The notes below the pieces were generated by a model. The model made no database searches. It saw only the letters and a program-made list of their open reading frames with translations, and was not told where the DNA came from. DNA of 22,903 bases from a virus, in IMG/VR virus record IMGVR_UViG_3300032223_002507, positions 1 through 22,903 of that record. One strand, 5' to 3'. Position numbers and translations under genes: made by a program. Below are positions 21,612 to 22,903 of the stretch, piece by piece. Every line of letters starts with the position of its first letter. Positions within the stretch are counted from its first letter, which is position 1.

Positions 21612-22903
21612 TTACACTGGAGGAACTACATTACTGCAACATGTTGATGTAGCTTCTCCCCATGTTTTTGTAGGTGCATAACTAACATTAGTAAATACAT
21701 TTTCCAATTCTGAATATGTAACTGGATTTATACTACATACTCTAAGTGCAGGGAATGTTAAATTATAACATGACATTGCTTTCCATGACCAGCAAAATTG
21801 ACCTGCACAATTTGTAGCTGCTTGTACATTAAAGTTTTTTATATCTAAAAATTGTTTTAATTGATAAACAGCATCATAAAGTTTTGATAATTCTCTATTT
21901 AAAACTTGAGGAACATGAAGTTCATTAACGCCAATTCCAATAGTTTCATTTTCTACATCTGTTGTAAAAACTGGACGATCAGATACAGATATAGGAACGA
22001 TTGAAAAATAATTAACAACATTTGTTGATGTTTGTTCAGTTGCTATAACTAATTTAGCATTTAAAGAATCTCTAAACATTTTTATATTTTGAGTTATTCT
22101 TGTTAGTGCTCTATTATAATTTGTATCAGAAGCAAATTCATTTCTATCTAAAGTTAATTGATCCATAGACCAATATTTTGTTGGTAGTCCTTGCCCAATT
22201 TTATGAATTTCTAATATATCTTGTAATTTAATTATTGTAGTATTATTGAATAATAGCAATGAACGATTGAAAGAACTTTTACCACCTATATATGTAGTAC
22301 TAGGAAGATTTAATTGTGTAACATAATCGCCAACAGAAGAATATTTGTAAACATTATTTTGTGTTATAAAATATAAAAATTCTCCTGCTTCATCAAATAT
22401 CATTTTTAATATATTTTCAGATATTTGATTTAGTTTAAAACTAGAAAAATTATACTTTCCTAAATGATCAAAAACATATATTGTTTTTGATTTACATAAT
22501 ACATATACCAATTTAAATTCAGGATGAATTGCTATGTTAGTTGGAGTATCTGTTAAAAATTCATCTATCTGATATGTATAAATCCAATTTAAATCATTAT
22601 TAAATTCTTTTACACAATTATTATTATAATCTAAAACAAATAAACTATCATTTATATAAGATAATTCAGAAGGAGAATTAAATTTATCATTTTCATTTCC
22701 CAATCCTCCTATACTTAATGTATATGTTATATATGGAGATATATCATTCAAATTAACATCAAGTCTGTAAATTTTATTTTTTGGTGGATCTGCAACAAAA
22801 AGTATATTATCATCTGAATTAAATTCTATTGATACTGGGTTTAAAAATATATTTTGTAAATTATCTGATCCTATATAATTTATTTCTGTTGGAACTTGTC
22901 CAG
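21612..22903 (-). CDS. NHL-repeat beta-propeller virion protein, 5' end beyond window
   Basis: The frame is open to the right window edge: at least 429 residues with the start missing. A TTG at 22751 is not the true start, because upstream codons continue with SDDNILFVADPPKNKIYRLDVN, a classic NHL blade. Further blades read LGNENDKFNSPSELSYINDSLFVLDYNNNCVKEF, NIAIHPEFKLVYVLCKSKTIYVFD and MIFDEAGEFLYFITQNNVYKY, so a beta propeller makes up roughly the visible N-terminal half. The C-terminal ~75 residues are unusually Cys-rich (NCAGQFCWSW, SCYNL, RVC, STCCSN). It is the first visible gene of the leftward surface-protein block. Binding to sugar or to another virion protein is plausible. Confidence 0.75.
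   Translation of the reverse strand, partial: GQVPTEINYIGSDNLQNIFLNPVSIEFNSDDNILFVADPPKNKIYRLDVNLNDISPYITYTLSIGGLGNENDKFNSPSELSYINDSLFVLDYNNNCVKEFNNDLNWIYTYQIDEFLTDTPTNIAIHPEFKLVYVLCKSKTIYVFDHLGKYNFSSFKLNQISENILKMIFDEAGEFLYFITQNNVYKYSSVGDYVTQLNLPSTTYIGGKSSFNRSLLLFNNTTIIKLQDILEIHKIGQGLPTKYWSMDQLTLDRNEFASDTNYNRALTRITQNIKMFRDSLNAKLVIATEQTSTNVVNYFSIVPISVSDRPVFTTDVENETIGIGVNELHVPQVLNRELSKLYDAVYQLKQFLDIKNFNVQAATNCAGQFCWSWKAMSCYNLTFPALRVCSINPVTYSELENVFTNVSYAPTKTWGEATSTCCSNVVPPV

Noticed and set aside
22749-22751. TTG as start of the propeller gene
   Set aside because: The frame continues upstream with clear NHL-blade sequence to the window edge, so the gene is 5'-truncated.

Overview
The window looks like part of the genome of a tailed, contractile-tail (myovirus) phage distantly related to T4. 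It is AT-rich except for the major capsid gene. T4-type head genes are recognisable from motifs: portal gp20, neck protein gp13, head-completion nuclease gp4, prohead protease gp21, scaffold gp22 and major capsid protein gp23. A gp25-type baseplate wedge protein and a gp16-type small terminase are also present, with a gp44-type clamp loader and dUTPase/kinase nucleotide genes. The fibre style (VNGK-type fibre start, NWNLGYQ/VYWNSVY repeats, HNKWHRKNHHTY-type N-terminus) is what I associate with uncultured aquatic phages. The host cannot be fixed from this window.

Layout, left to right. 1-403 (-) is the N-terminal part of a gp25-like baseplate protein, cut by the window edge. 439-3547 is a mixed-strand block: an unknown protein (+), clamp loader and trimeric-type dUTPase (-), a small-terminase candidate (+), a P-loop kinase (-) and a 35-residue membrane peptide (-). 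3592-8731 (-) is the head cassette, transcribed leftwards: gp13, gp4, small basic protein, gp21, small Lys-rich protein, gp22, gp23, then a strong hairpin terminator. 8784-11654 is an accessory island in which two paralogous GT-A glycosyltransferases (+) alternate with three paralogous small beta-rich proteins (-). 11651-22903 (-) is a receptor-binding and virion-surface block with the portal gene embedded in it: a Gly-rich/LamG adhesin, a repeat fibre, a BppU-like adaptor, gp20, an unknown protein, a PKD-like protein, a long fibre and a 5'-truncated NHL-type propeller.

Exact TATAAATA boxes on the minus strand were found only just upstream of genes (portal, gp21, small basic protein, one island protein), and near matches precede several others. 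This fits T4-type late transcription, in which a clamp loader like the one encoded here loads the clamp that activates late promoters. The dUTPase and kinase genes instead have sigma70-like promoters. Together the genes give nucleotide supply and replication early, then capsid assembly with protease maturation, DNA packaging, and a fibre/adhesin surface that may be glycosylated.

The most unusual parts are the duplicated glycosyltransferase/small-protein island with divergent late promoters, the near absence of Shine-Dalgarno sequences except at the capsid gene, and the capsid gene's distinct base composition. No tRNA, CRISPR array, insertion sequence or integration site was seen, and no gene-free stretch exceeds 300 bases.
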